DNA from: Vibrio variabilis
GTDB taxonomy: Bacteria > Pseudomonadota > Gammaproteobacteria > Enterobacterales > Vibrionaceae
Reading direction: 5' to 3'
DNA: 64,000 bases
Assembly: GCF_003263785.1 (NCBI RefSeq)
Contig: NZ_JYJK01000073.1
Location: forward strand, 1-64,000
Shown here: one piece after another, positions 39,164 to 49,128 of the stretch
Layout of the letters: every line of letters starts with the position of its first letter
How positions within the stretch are numbered: the first letter of the stretch is position 1
Position numbers and translations under genes: made by a program
The notes under the pieces: generated by a model
Databases searched by the model: none
The model's input: only the letters and a program-made list of their open reading frames with translations
Told to the model about the DNA's origin: nothing

Positions 39164-40558
39164 GTGGGAACGAGTCAACTTGCGAGTAGCACAGACAACA
39201 TCGAACCAATTCAACTTGGTCACGAAACGCTTACAATTGAACGATTTATTGAACAGCACCCAGACGTCACCAGCTTGGATTTGATCCTGTTCGATATGAA
39301 CGGTGTTGTTCGAGGCAAACGTGTCCCTATCACCCAACTCAACAAAGTGTTAGAACAAGGTGTTTGTCTACCCGCTTCGGTATTCGCTCTGGATATTTGT
39401 GGGGAAACGGTAGAAGAAACCGGACTGGGTTTTGAGAAAGGCGACGGTGATAGGATCTGCCGAATGGTGGCAAGCTCACTCACGACCACTCCTTGGCAAG
39501 AAAACAGCGCGCAAGCAATCGTCACAATGTTTGAGCCAACCTCAAACCAACCCTTCTTTGCCGATCCAAGACACGTACTCGAAGTACAGCTAGAAAAATT
39601 CGCTGACAAAGGACTCAAACCTTGCATCGCAGTTGAGCTGGAATTCTATCTACAAGATCTTGAACCCGACGAAGCTGGCAACCCACAACCACCCCTGATG
39701 CCAATCAGTGGCGATCGCATGACGCAAACCCAAGTCTATTCCCTAGAAGAGCTCGACGAGTTCAAAGACTTCCTCGATGAGATCATCAGCGCCTGTGAAG
39801 AGCAGAATATCCCGGCTGAAAACATCACAGCCGAGTACGCCCCTGGGCAGTTTGAGGTTAACCTAAAGCATACTGATGATGTTCTTCTCGCTTGTGACCA
39901 AGCCATGCTGTTAAAGCGTGTGGTTCGAGCGATCGCCAAAAAACACGGCTTCTACGCCAACTTTATGGCCAAGCCCTACACTGAATACGCAGGCAACGGC
40001 TGTCACGTGCATATCAGTTTGCGAGATGAAACAGGAACCAATGTTTTTGGAGAAGATGAGAGCGTTCTGCTCAACGCCATTGCTGGCGTATTAGCACACC
40101 TTGAAGACAGCATGGCGATCTTCGCGCCTAACGCTAACTCTTATCGAAGGCTACAGCCTAATATGTTTGTGCCACTTCACGCGACTTGGGGCTGGGATAA
40201 TCGAACCGTTGCAGTGCGAGTGCCGGCAAGTGGTCAGTCAGACAAACGCATCGAGCACCGTCTCTCTGGCGCCGATGTTAACCCCTACCTCACCGTTGCA
40301 GTACTACTTGCATCAATACTCGATGGCATAGAGAACAAACTCACTCCACCAGAGCCAATTGAAGGCGATGCAACATTACTAGAGCTACCCATGCTGCCTA
40401 TCTCTTGGGATATGTCACTGCATGAATTTGCCAACAGTCAGTTTATGAAACGCAGCTTTGGTGAGGAATTCTGCAAGGTTTACCTAGCAAACAAAAAACA
40501 TGAGCAAGCTCGCTTCTCGGCGCAAGTCTCGCCATTAGAATATCAGTGGTACAAGTAA
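39164..40558 (+). CDS. Second glutamine-synthetase-like gamma-glutamylpolyamine synthetase
   Basis: 464 residues, intact. The same family as PuuA: DLILFDMNGVVRGKRVP, the catalytic-domain LKPCIAVELEFYL, ITAEYAPGQFEVNLKHTDD, GNGCHVHISLRDE, IFAPNANSYRRLQPNMFVP and NRTVAVRVPASGQSDKRIEHRL. A GTG start is used with GGAGG 7 nt upstream. It is followed after 14 nt by puuB. Its identity to the PuuA at 37584 is only moderate by eye, so the two probably have different amine preferences (putrescine, spermidine, ethanolamine or similar). Confidence 0.85.
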   Translation: MGTSQLASSTDNIEPIQLGHETLTIERFIEQHPDVTSLDLILFDMNGVVRGKRVPITQLNKVLEQGVCLPASVFALDICGETVEETGLGFEKGDGDRICRMVASSLTTTPWQENSAQAIVTMFEPTSNQPFFADPRHVLEVQLEKFADKGLKPCIAVELEFYLQDLEPDEAGNPQPPLMPISGDRMTQTQVYSLEELDEFKDFLDEIISACEEQNIPAENITAEYAPGQFEVNLKHTDDVLLACDQAMLLKRVVRAIAKKHGFYANFMAKPYTEYAGNGCHVHISLRDETGTNVFGEDESVLLNAIAGVLAHLEDSMAIFAPNANSYRRLQPNMFVPLHATWGWDNRTVAVRVPASGQSDKRIEHRLSGADVNPYLTVAVLLASILDGIENKLTPPEPIEGDATLLELPMLPISWDMSLHEFANSQFMKRSFGEEFCKVYLANKKHEQARFSAQVSPLEYQWYK

Positions 40559-40572
40559 AGTAAGGATACAAA

Positions 40573-41850
40573 ATGAAAGTGAAGCACACAGACTCTTATT
40601 ACGCGGCATCGCGAAATCAGCAATTCGATTTTCCTAAACTGATAGGAGATCATGTTGCCGACGTCTGTGTTATTGGCTCCGGCATCACCGGAGCCACCGC
40701 CGCACTAGAACTTGCCAATAAAGGCTTCAAAGTTATCGTCCTAGAAGCGAATCGTGTTGGCTGGGGCGCTTCTGGAAGAAGCGGTGGTCAAGCGATCTTC
40801 GGCTGGGCATCCGAGCAAGACACCTTAGAAAAGCTAGTTGGAAAATCCGATGCTAGAAAGCTCTGGGATATCTCAGTTGAAGCGTTAGCGCTGACCAAAT
40901 CCAACATCAACAAGTACAACATTGATTGCGATTGGCGAGATGGCATGGTGCATGTTGGCGTTAAGCCTCGCCACGACAAAGAGCTCAAAGCTTGGTATGA
41001 CGATCTCACCGAAAACTACGGCTATGAGTCGCTCGAGATGTGGGATCAAGAAAAGACGCATCACCACATCGCAAGTCAAAAATACACATCTGGTATGTTC
41101 GATAGCAACAGCGGCCATCTGCATCCACTCAATTACACGCTTGGATTGGTAAACGCTGCCAAACAGGCTGGTGCAGAGTTTTATGAAGACAGCGCCGTGA
41201 CCAAAATCGAGCACGGTGATCCAGCTACCCTGTTTACTAAAAATGGCACAGTGAAGGCGAATCACGTCATCCTCGCTTGTAACGCATATATGGATGGCTT
41301 GGAGACCAAACTGGAAAACAAAGTGATGCCTGTTGGCACCTATATTTGTGCCACCGAGCCTTTGGGTGAAGACGTTACTGGCGCTTTAATGAAAGATCAT
41401 ATCGCCGCTTGTGACATCAACTTTGTCTTAGATTACTTCCGCTGCTCCGGCGATCACAGGATGCTATTTGGCGGACGAGTCAGCTACTCTGGCGTGGCAC
41501 CGTTTAATCTCGAAAAAGCGATGCGTGGACGCATGGTGGATATATTCCCTCAGCTATCCGATGCAAAAATTGATTATGCCTGGGGCGGAAATGTCGCCAT
41601 CACCATGAATCGCGCACCACACTTTGGTCGCCTAAAGCCCAATGTCTACTTTGCTCAAGGTTTTTCCGGCCACGGTATTGCTGCAACAGGGATGGCAGGC
41701 ACATTGATGGCTGAGTGTGTTGCAACCACCGCAGAACGCTTTGCGATTTTTGATAAGATCCCGCATATGCCGTTCCCTGGAGGGAGACTGTTTAAGACAC
41801 CAGCTTTGGTGTTGGCGATGTCTTACTATCGGGTAAGGGATATTCTATAA
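40573..41850 (+). CDS. puuB: Gamma-glutamylputrescine oxidase PuuB (FAD-dependent)
   Basis: 425 residues, intact. The FAD-binding GxGxxG near the N-terminus is VCVIGSGITGATAALELA, followed by EANRVGWGASGRSGGQA, the DAO-family FAD stretch. The C-terminal YFAQGFSGHGIAATGMAG completes the FAD site. It oxidises gamma-glutamylputrescine to the aldehyde and makes ammonia and H2O2. Second gene of the puuA2-puuB operon. A hairpin follows at 41865. Confidence 0.88.
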   Translation: MKVKHTDSYYAASRNQQFDFPKLIGDHVADVCVIGSGITGATAALELANKGFKVIVLEANRVGWGASGRSGGQAIFGWASEQDTLEKLVGKSDARKLWDISVEALALTKSNINKYNIDCDWRDGMVHVGVKPRHDKELKAWYDDLTENYGYESLEMWDQEKTHHHIASQKYTSGMFDSNSGHLHPLNYTLGLVNAAKQAGAEFYEDSAVTKIEHGDPATLFTKNGTVKANHVILACNAYMDGLETKLENKVMPVGTYICATEPLGEDVTGALMKDHIAACDINFVLDYFRCSGDHRMLFGGRVSYSGVAPFNLEKAMRGRMVDIFPQLSDAKIDYAWGGNVAITMNRAPHFGRLKPNVYFAQGFSGHGIAATGMAGTLMAECVATTAERFAIFDKIPHMPFPGGRLFKTPALVLAMSYYRVRDIL

Positions 41851-41864
41851 AAAACTATAAAACT

Positions 41865-41891
41865 GGAGCCAGCAACAATTTCACTGGCTCC
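41865..41891 (+). terminator. Hairpin after puuB
   Basis: GGAGCCAG (41865-41872) and CTGGCTCC (41884-41891), 8-bp perfect stem, followed by TTC. It lies 14 nt past the puuB stop, in a gap between convergent genes. Confidence 0.6.
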
Positions 41892-42040
41892 TTCAAAGTC
41901 CCCACACACTCACCACTCTCTCCTGTCCCTAGTCCACGCACGTCACTTCCCACAAAAAAGAACGTTCTCCCAGAGTGCATCTCGTAACTGCGTTAGCTGC
42001 CAAACTCAACATAGGGGGAGCTAGAGGGGGTAACTAACAC

Positions 42041-43369
42041 CTAACTGCTTTTTGACCCTACAAATTCCTTTTCACCGCCTTTATTATCAACACGCGTCAC
42101 CAACAACTGATCCACTTTATAATCATCAATATCAACTACCTCAAACTTATACCCCGAGAAAACAACAGAATCAGTACGACGTGGAATTTTCTTCAACATA
42201 AACATCATAAAACCAGCGATGGTTTCATAGTTTTGCGAATGCGGCAGTTCATCAATTTGCAGTGTGCGCATAACATCCGTAATAGGCGTGACACCGTCGA
42301 CCAACCAAGAATGTTCATCACGGGCGACAATCTGCTCCTCACCTTCTGCTAACACCCAGCTACCCATTGCTGCGCTTTGTAAGTCATTAAACGTCACGAC
42401 GCCAAGCACTAGCGCGTATTCGTTCATCACAACGGCGAAATCGACGCGATTAGATTTGAAATACTCCAGCGCTTCGGACAAGCTCAATGTATCGGGAATG
42501 ATCGGGCAGCTTTGAACCACACTGCTGCTTTTCAAATCCAACGTCTGTTCATTAATAAGGCGAATCAACAGCTCGGTTGAGTTAACAAAGCCTTTGATCG
42601 CATCAAGCTGCCCATCACAGACTAAGAATTTGTGATGAGGGTTGTCAGCAATTTTGCGTTTAAGCATCGATTCATCGTCACTCAGTGAGAGAAAGGCGAT
42701 GTCCTCGCGTGGTGTCATGGCAGAAGTAATAGGGATGGATTGCATCTGAAATACGCTTTCCATCATTTGTTGTTCGTTGGTATCCAGTACACCCGCTTCC
42801 GCGCCTGCATCCATAACCGCATAAATATCATCACTAGTGATGTCATCATCGCGCTCAGCAGGAACGCGTAGCAAACGAAAAATCAGAGTCGCCAAACCAT
42901 TAAACACAAATACGATGGGTTTAAGGATGAGTATGCAAACCACTAGAGGCTTTACCAACGCCAAAGCCACGGTCTCCGGCATCGCCATAGCGATGCGTTT
43001 AGGCATAAGGTCAGCAAACAGAATAAACAGACTGGTAACCAAGGTAAAAGAGAGCACAAAGCTTGTTTGAGCCACCCATGTTGCTGGAATCCAATTGCTA
43101 AGCATTGCGGCGATATAAGGGGTGAACGCTGATTCCCCGACAATACCACCCATAATAGCTACTGCGTTTAGACCAATTTGCACAACCGTGAAAAAGTTCC
43201 CTGGGTGCGTTTGCAACCCAAGCACTAAAGTCGCTCGTTGATCGCCATCGTCTGCAAGTTGACGCAAACGAATTTTGCGCGCCGCAGCCAATGAGATTTC
43301 TGACATCGAGAAAAAACAGCTGATTAAGATCAGTGCCATAATTATAGAGAGGTTTTCAAGTAGACTCAT
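42041..43369 (-). CDS. CorC/HlyC-type membrane protein (DUF21-CBS-CorC)
   Basis: 442 residues from MSLLENLSI at 43369; the longer reading to 43474 adds unsupported residues. Four membrane spans in the DUF21 domain (SEISLAAARKIRLRQLADDG, QIGLNAVAIMGGIVGE), a CBS pair (AMTPREDIAFLSLSDDES, FNDLQSAAMGSWV) and a C-terminal CorC/HlyC domain (WLVDGVTPITDVMRTLQ, ETIAGFMMFMLKKIP). Relatives affect Mg2+ or Co2+ export. Exact ion unknown. Confidence 0.85.
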   Translation of the reverse strand: MSLLENLSIIMALILISCFFSMSEISLAAARKIRLRQLADDGDQRATLVLGLQTHPGNFFTVVQIGLNAVAIMGGIVGESAFTPYIAAMLSNWIPATWVAQTSFVLSFTLVTSLFILFADLMPKRIAMAMPETVALALVKPLVVCILILKPIVFVFNGLATLIFRLLRVPAERDDDITSDDIYAVMDAGAEAGVLDTNEQQMMESVFQMQSIPITSAMTPREDIAFLSLSDDESMLKRKIADNPHHKFLVCDGQLDAIKGFVNSTELLIRLINEQTLDLKSSSVVQSCPIIPDTLSLSEALEYFKSNRVDFAVVMNEYALVLGVVTFNDLQSAAMGSWVLAEGEEQIVARDEHSWLVDGVTPITDVMRTLQIDELPHSQNYETIAGFMMFMLKKIPRRTDSVVFSGYKFEVVDIDDYKVDQLLVTRVDNKGGEKEFVGSKSS

Positions 43370-43864
43370 GGAGACTATCCGAATAGAAAAGTGGCGCCAT
43401 TCTACCACAATTGGCGAGGATAATGAGAAAACTTCCACGAAATTATTTTGTCGAGACGATAACCAACCTAACACCCTTTACAGGAAGTACATTACGCAGA
43501 TTTACCATTCAAGTTACTTAAGAAAGGAGCGGCTAACCGCTTGTCGTTGAGTGCATTTATCCTTGGTCATCAGACAGCTGCAAAAGACAGCAAGAGAGCA
43601 CAGTAAATACCAAAAAGTAATACAATAAAAAGAGCAACAAATGTACTAATTCGTTCAAAGATCCAACCAACACTTTGATAAAACCATTGAAACTCAGTCA
43701 ACCCTCAGTCAGGTAAAACAATAAATAGTAATAAAAACATGTAATTAAGCTCAATCATTGACATGTCATATAGGAAAACGCCAAATAATATGAATATCTC
43801 AAAAACTTGATCCACATCTCATTAATCTTATTTGTAATACATTAATATAAATCCTGTTCGAGAG

Positions 43865-44101
43865 CACAACGTGTTTCTAGAATCGGCTAAGTCGCATACG
43901 CGCCTGAATGCCCTCATTATCTCGCTCGACCCCAAGCGATAGAGGTAATTACCAAACCTACTTGATAAAAACTAGAGCATTGTCGATTGAGCAATGTTCA
44001 CTTACCCCCAAGGTTGAAGTAGGCGTCACCTACTTTAACTATGGATCTCCTAATGTCGTTTTAACCCTCGCACTATTACAGGTGGTGCGAGGGTCTTTTT
44101 T
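43865..44101 (+). ncRNA. Candidate structured small RNA
   Basis: Three stacked hairpins point to an RNA gene: CATTG-TCGATTGAG-CAATG near 43979-43997, AAGTAGG-CGTCA-CCTACTT near 44018-44036, and a rho-independent terminator ACCCTCGCAC / GTGCGAGGGT with six T. The 5' end is only estimated from the -10-like TAATAT near 43846. It does not look like tmRNA, Qrr, CsrB or the lysine riboswitch. The conserved AAGTAGG hairpin could be a binding platform. The small RNA call is inference. Confidence 0.45.
44064..44101 (+). terminator. Intrinsic terminator in the intergenic region
   Basis: ACCCTCGCAC (44064-44073), 11-nt loop, GTGCGAGGGT (44085-44094), then C and six T. Perfect 10-bp GC-rich stem without a coding gene upstream, which is the main support for the small RNA. 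Confidence 0.85.
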
Positions 44102-44209
44102 ATGTCCGAATTGGTCATTGCGCTCACCACCGTCTAAGACGCAGAGGGCTAGTAACAAACCAAAACCATTAAGTGTGAAATTCGACTCTTGAATTGAAAT
44201 ATAAAGGTT

Positions 44210-45166
44210 TTATCGAAGGCCTAATACTCTTCGCATTTCACCAATGATCTCTAATGTGTCTATAGTAGCTCGCATCGGGTGCCTTTCACTCTCAATCTTG
44301 CCAAGCTTCAAACATTCCATCGCTTCGACGATTTGGTATTCAAACCCTGCGCCTTTGTGCGGCATTTCAAACACTTCACTGCCACTATCCACCGTCAGCG
44401 TAGCTTTCTCAGCGCCAAAGAATGGCTCTGCTATTTCTATTCGTCCGAGTTCACCAAAGATCGACATGGTATTTGGTGTCGTCACGTTAAAACTGCAGGT
44501 AAAAGTGGTGCATTTGCCGCTCTCGTACTCTAAAACAGCAGAGACACTCTCCTCAACACCGGTTTCACCGACGACGCCTGAAACCTGCCACTGAGTCGGC
44601 AGCTGACCAAATACGTAGTTCGACAATGCAATATTATAGATGCCAATATCATGTAAAGCTCCGCCACCCTGCTCGGGATCAAACAGTCGATCACTGTAGT
44701 TGCGTTCAGCTTTGAAACAGAAGTTGGATTGAACCAGTTTAATTTCGCCAATCTTTAACTTCCAGCGCTGTATTTGCTCCCAAACTGGCAAAAACTTAGA
44801 CCAAAACGCTTCCATAATAAACACGCCCTGCTCTTTCGACACTTGCTGCAAGTGGCGAGATTGCTCGGCGGTCATCGTCAGCGCTTTTTCGCACATCACA
44901 GCCTTACCAGCATTCAGGCACATCAAGGCCTGCTCATAATGAAAGGCGTGAGGCGTGGCAATGTAGATGATGTCTACCGTGGGATCTTGTGTCAGTGCTT
45001 GATAGTCCGAATAGATAGTTTCAACCTGATACTCATCAGCAAACTGTTTTGCTCGCTGCTCGTTTCTGCTAGCTACTGCTTGGATCACAGCGCCGTCGGT
45101 AACCGCGATGCCTTTGGCAAAGTTATGGGCGATCCTTCCTGGCCCCATGACACCCCATTTAATCAT
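44210..45166 (-). CDS. Gfo/Idh/MocA-family NAD(P)-dependent oxidoreductase
   Basis: 318 residues, intact. N-terminal Rossmann fold with GPGRIAHNFAKGI, then YIATPHAFHYEQALMCLNAG and CEKALTMTAEQSR, where relatives usually have EKP. The C-terminal beta-sheet domain includes QGGGALHDIGIYNIAL, which carries the catalytic Asp/His-type residues of this family. Substrate probably a sugar or inositol derivative. It precedes no clear partner; the LysR gene upstream is on the same strand, 27 nt away. Confidence 0.85.
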   Translation of the reverse strand: MIKWGVMGPGRIAHNFAKGIAVTDGAVIQAVASRNEQRAKQFADEYQVETIYSDYQALTQDPTVDIIYIATPHAFHYEQALMCLNAGKAVMCEKALTMTAEQSRHLQQVSKEQGVFIMEAFWSKFLPVWEQIQRWKLKIGEIKLVQSNFCFKAERNYSDRLFDPEQGGGALHDIGIYNIALSNYVFGQLPTQWQVSGVVGETGVEESVSAVLEYESGKCTTFTCSFNVTTPNTMSIFGELGRIEIAEPFFGAEKATLTVDSGSEVFEMPHKGAGFEYQIVEAMECLKLGKIESERHPMRATIDTLEIIGEMRRVLGLR

Positions 45167-45193
45167 GAATGCATTCCCTACTATCTGAGTGAT

Positions 45194-46102
45194 TTACTTA
45201 TTTACGGTGCTGGCGATTTTGGCAATTTGATTTCGCAGCCATTGATGTGCAGAGTCGGAATTTCGGCTTGGGTGCCACACCATACTTAGCCCATGCTCTG
45301 AGGCACTAAACGGCATTGGCAACGCTTTGACGTTCAGACCCTGTGAGAACTTAGTAAACGTCGAATGGGTGACAAGCCCAATGGCTTCCGTTCGGCTGAT
45401 CACGGGTAGCATGTCAACTTCACCGGGTGCACGATACACTATTTTTCGTTTACCAAACTCAGGAAAATCCTTTTCACTAAAGAAGCTTTGACGTGTCTGC
45501 CAGCGCGACATAACGACATGTTGTTCGGCCAAATATTCGTCCGTTGTTATTGTCTCGCCAGTTAATCTTGGATGATCATTAGCGGCGACCACATAGAGCT
45601 TCTCTTTGAAGATCTCTTTGGTTTTTAGTGTCGTCACATCCGCACGCGTTCTATCAATGACCAAATCATAACGTTGCAGTCGCAAGTCGGACTCATGATC
45701 TTCGGTAAATAGTGGGTGAACCTCTAGCGACACCTTAGGTGCAATTTTGGCAAACCTAACTAACAGTTCAGGTAATACGGCATAATTTGCGGCAGAAACA
45801 GAAGCAATAGAAAAGGTCTTGGTTGATGTTTTGGGATTAAAGTCTCGTGAAGCCTCTAGGGTTGAATTGAAATTTTTAAGCGACGTTGCCAATGCAGGAT
45901 AAATGTCATTGGCAAACGTCGTCGGCTCTACGCCACTGGCATTGCGATGAAACAAAGAGTCTTCATATATCTCACGTAATCGCTTGAGTGCCTTACTTAC
46001 CGCAGGCTGACTAATACCCAAACGTGTCGCGGCACTGGATAGGCTCTGTTCTTCATAGATGGCTACAAAGACTGGGATAAGGTTGAGCTCGGTGTTTTTC
46101 AT
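45194..46102 (-). CDS. LysR-family transcriptional regulator
   Basis: 302 residues. HTH near 4-62 (LIPVFVAIYEEQSLSSAATR, ISQPAVSKALKRLREIYEDS), NodD/LeuO-like in style, followed by an effector domain from about 90. It lies in front of the Gfo/Idh gene on the same strand, so it may control it. Effector unknown. Confidence 0.87.
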   Translation of the reverse strand: MKNTELNLIPVFVAIYEEQSLSSAATRLGISQPAVSKALKRLREIYEDSLFHRNASGVEPTTFANDIYPALATSLKNFNSTLEASRDFNPKTSTKTFSIASVSAANYAVLPELLVRFAKIAPKVSLEVHPLFTEDHESDLRLQRYDLVIDRTRADVTTLKTKEIFKEKLYVVAANDHPRLTGETITTDEYLAEQHVVMSRWQTRQSFFSEKDFPEFGKRKIVYRAPGEVDMLPVISRTEAIGLVTHSTFTKFSQGLNVKALPMPFSASEHGLSMVWHPSRNSDSAHQWLRNQIAKIASTVNK

Positions 46103-46129
46103 TATTACCTATTTATCACCTGCAAAGGC

Positions 46130-47449
46130 TTAGCTCGGTTTTCGCCACCTATCTAAACCTTTTAATATGAATTGACTCTCGCTTTTTCTCGAAGCGCTAC
46201 TTTCTGGTGAGCCGTGCTTTAAGCAGCCACGTTTCGAGTCTTTTAGTTGACGCCACATCCAACGACTTTGGGTGGCATCCAACCTATCATCTTGCACCTC
46301 TTGGCTGGTTTGTTGCCAAGAAGCATCACTGCGCATTTTTTTGAGTTCGACTTCACCGCTCACTTGGAGACCTTTTCTGTAAATCAAACGCCTAACACTC
46401 GGCCAATCACGATGACGAATGGATTGAGCCAACTCCCACCAAGGTGGTGTTGGGTGAGTTTTAAAGAATCGATATATCAATCTCGAAGCTATTAGCAGCG
46501 CTAAGATGATTATCGAAAGTATAACGAATTCAGTTTTGTACGTATTGAAAAGCGAGCGCCAAGTGTGAGCAACCCGCACTTTTTTAGCTTCTAGAGTCAT
46601 TACCTGCACAGATTGCGTTTCAACATCCCACCAGCGAATGACTTGCTCTGGAAACACCACTTCGCCGCCTGTGGTAACAATGTAAGTGACCTCATCGACA
46701 CGTTTTGATTTGTATACACCTCGCGTTTGGCTATCTAATAAAACACTGGGCTTCGGATACGCTTTCACGCCAGCAATGCTGTCATCGCCAAGTGGCGGCA
46801 ACATAATAGAGAGTGTATCGTCAGCTTCAACTTCGAGAGTCCTTACGATACTGTCCCCCGCATGCAGCTCTTCGGACGAAGCACTCCAAGATTCCTGCAC
46901 TTTGACATCATTGGCAGAGAACCAAGCTTCGTCATGAGTAAACGACGCATCCGGAAGATAGGTAAACAGTGACATCGGTTCGGTATACAGTGTCCCAGAG
47001 ACATTTGAACCATCCAAAGCCGATACTTGAACTCTAACGGGCACTTTGGGTAATCGGTACTCTCCACTTTGCTGAGGATATAAGGTTATTTCCCAGCGTT
47101 GGCGCGACCATGTCTGACCGTCTTTACGTTCCGTATAGTTAGTGGCAAGTTGATTGCGCTGCTTCACAATCAAATCCGGCATACCAAAGCCTGAGATACG
47201 CGTACCGCCAGTAAACCACCTTGGTGTGGCTACCTCGATATAAAGAATGACTTGCTCGCGTATCGCGGCCGGCTCTGATGCGTTGTCCCCTTTGCTAAGC
47301 CAAGAGGTTATCTCTACGCCACCTTCTCTTTCCAACTGATTGATAGTCATACTTGCCTGTGCCGAAATCGGGACGAGCAAGGTCATCAAGGCCAGAAGTA
47401 ACAATGAACCCGCTTGAGTAAAGAGTTTCGCTAACTTAACGATGTTCAT
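46130..47449 (-). CDS. BatD-like membrane-anchored protein
   Basis: 439 residues. Signal peptide ending SAQAS, a beta-sandwich periplasmic region (REQVILYIEVATPRWFTGGT, LATNYTERKDGQTWSRQRWEI), a membrane span (FVILSIIILALLIASRLIYRF, about 320) and a basic cytoplasmic tail. This matches BatD of the Bacteroides aerotolerance type. Last gene of the moxR-bat operon, overlapping batB/C by ATGA. Its precise role in other bacteria is unclear. Confidence 0.75.
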   Translation of the reverse strand: MNIVKLAKLFTQAGSLLLLALMTLLVPISAQASMTINQLEREGGVEITSWLSKGDNASEPAAIREQVILYIEVATPRWFTGGTRISGFGMPDLIVKQRNQLATNYTERKDGQTWSRQRWEITLYPQQSGEYRLPKVPVRVQVSALDGSNVSGTLYTEPMSLFTYLPDASFTHDEAWFSANDVKVQESWSASSEELHAGDSIVRTLEVEADDTLSIMLPPLGDDSIAGVKAYPKPSVLLDSQTRGVYKSKRVDEVTYIVTTGGEVVFPEQVIRWWDVETQSVQVMTLEAKKVRVAHTWRSLFNTYKTEFVILSIIILALLIASRLIYRFFKTHPTPPWWELAQSIRHRDWPSVRRLIYRKGLQVSGEVELKKMRSDASWQQTSQEVQDDRLDATQSRWMWRQLKDSKRGCLKHGSPESSASRKSESQFILKGLDRWRKPS

Positions 47450-49128
47450 TGCTGGCTCCCCTGCTCACGAAGTTGGATTTGGAACTTGTTTCGCAAAAAG
47501 TTTTTTGGGTCTGCTTCAACTTTACGCAGCCATTTATCTGCAAGTTCCTGACTTCCCAGTATCTCATTAGCGTTCAAGGTCTCTTTTAACATCAGCTCTG
47601 AGGCCGTATTTTCTTCAGCACCGTCGGCCGTTCTCGGGTTGTCTCCAAGCTCCATCGACTCTTCTGGTCCGTCAGTGGTACCCGATTGGCTTTCACTCAC
47701 TCGATTAATCTCGTCTACCAATTCACTCATGGCTTGATAGTTTTGTTTTGCCACCACAGCGATACTCTCATCATTGGTTTTCTCGATAATATCTTTATAG
47801 AGATTTCGTGCTGCAAGATATTCTCGTTGTCTTGCCAAGGCGTTTCCTAGATAAAGAACCGCTCGTTCATCACCCTGTACCTGTAAAAACTGAGACTGCG
47901 CCGAGGCAAAATCGCGTCCATAGTAAAAAGCGATGCCCTTGTTCATTGGCTCCTGAAAATGATTGGCCGCTTTGATAAATTCCCCTCGGTTAAAGTACCA
48001 CTGGCCTTGCTGCTCTGGTGTCAGCCATAAGTCCATCCAAGTTTGAGTCGCACTGTCCCAAATTTCTTCGACGGCCGATTTCGGCTCTGTGATTTGCTCA
48101 CTACTTGCTACTGCGGAAACTGTCTCTGCATGAGCTTGGTTCAGGAAAATATTTGGACTCATTAACGTGGCAAGAATAACCCATTGAACCAACCAACCTT
48201 TTCTAAACCACAGCAACGCCAACACCATCACTGGAAACACGAGGTAGTAACCCATGTCCCGCCACGGCATCGCCGACTCCCCCGAGATCTGCATATGACG
48301 CTCTACATCGGACGCAATACTGTTGATGTCACTGTCATCCGTGGTCAATGCGTAATATCGGCCATCGGTTGCACTGGCCAGTTGCTTCAAACTGTCCCAG
48401 TCGGTCGCAGAACTACTATGAATAGCCTCATTTCCTACCGCTAACACCATCACCAGTTGGTTCGTGTCTTGAAAAGCATCTTGATAGAGTTTAATCCCTT
48501 CTTGAGAAACACCATCAGAAACAATCAAAATCGATGCAGATGGAAAGTTTTTTAACTGCGATTGAAGCTCAGGTATTGTCGATTGGACACTCTTTCCTTG
48601 CACTGGAATCACTTCAGGTGTGATCGCATTGAGAAATGGCAAGAATACTTGATTGTCTTGTGTCATTGGCATCGCTGTATGAGCACTGCCACCGAAAACA
48701 ATGAGCGACGTTTTACCGCCTTTTCTTGCTTCCAATAGGTCTCGAATCTTGTATTTTGCTCGCTCTAGACGTGACGGTGGTAGATCTGTTTGATCCATAG
48801 ATGTGCTGACATCAAGCACAATGGCAAGTGCGCCTTGATCTTCGCCAAATGGCGAAGGTTCACGCTCCCATGTAGGCCCTGCGCAGATAACAATGGCAAT
48901 GCCTAAAATAGCACTAAGCAACTTAAGAGGTAGCTGACTCTTCCAGCCCTGCTCTCCTATGATGAGCGCCTTTTGTAAATGCTCGGGAATAATCGTTTTC
49001 CAAGCAGCGGTTGTTTCTCGGCGCCAGCGAAGTAGTAGCAATAATCCCAGCGGCACGAATGCTAATAGCCAAATTGGGCGCATAAAATGAAACTGAGAGA
49101 AGAACTGCTCAATAGCCAAACTGCTCAT
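47446..49128 (-). CDS. BatB/BatC-like fusion: VWA membrane protein with TPR
   Basis: 560 residues. Two N-terminal spans, then a von Willebrand A domain with the MIDAS motif IVLDVSTSMDQTDL (about 88), a third span (YYLVFPVMVLALLWF, about 288), and a TPR-like stretch (QQGQWYFNRGEFIKAANHFQ, AVLYLGNALARQREYLAARN). BatB and BatC are separate in Bacteroides, so the fusion seen here is notable. Overlaps its neighbours by 4 bp each. Confidence 0.78.
   Translation of the reverse strand: MSSLAIEQFFSQFHFMRPIWLLAFVPLGLLLLLRWRRETTAAWKTIIPEHLQKALIIGEQGWKSQLPLKLLSAILGIAIVICAGPTWEREPSPFGEDQGALAIVLDVSTSMDQTDLPPSRLERAKYKIRDLLEARKGGKTSLIVFGGSAHTAMPMTQDNQVFLPFLNAITPEVIPVQGKSVQSTIPELQSQLKNFPSASILIVSDGVSQEGIKLYQDAFQDTNQLVMVLAVGNEAIHSSSATDWDSLKQLASATDGRYYALTTDDSDINSIASDVERHMQISGESAMPWRDMGYYLVFPVMVLALLWFRKGWLVQWVILATLMSPNIFLNQAHAETVSAVASSEQITEPKSAVEEIWDSATQTWMDLWLTPEQQGQWYFNRGEFIKAANHFQEPMNKGIAFYYGRDFASAQSQFLQVQGDERAVLYLGNALARQREYLAARNLYKDIIEKTNDESIAVVAKQNYQAMSELVDEINRVSESQSGTTDGPEESMELGDNPRTADGAEENTASELMLKETLNANEILGSQELADKWLRKVEADPKNFLRNKFQIQLREQGSQQ

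Larger units (their letters stand above)
43370..44209. other. Long intergenic region with a candidate small RNA
   Basis: 840 bp without a convincing gene. 43370-43860 is AT-rich, and a -10-like TAATAT lies near 43846. From about 43865 the sequence becomes structured and ends in a strong terminator at 44064. An apparent reading frame at 43908-44192 runs through the terminator and has no ribosome site, so it is not counted. After 44102 nothing is recognised. Confidence 0.45.

Noticed and set aside
43908..44192. 94-residue frame in the intergenic region
   Set aside because: No ribosome site, no recognisable protein features, and it runs straight through a strong terminator and several RNA hairpins.
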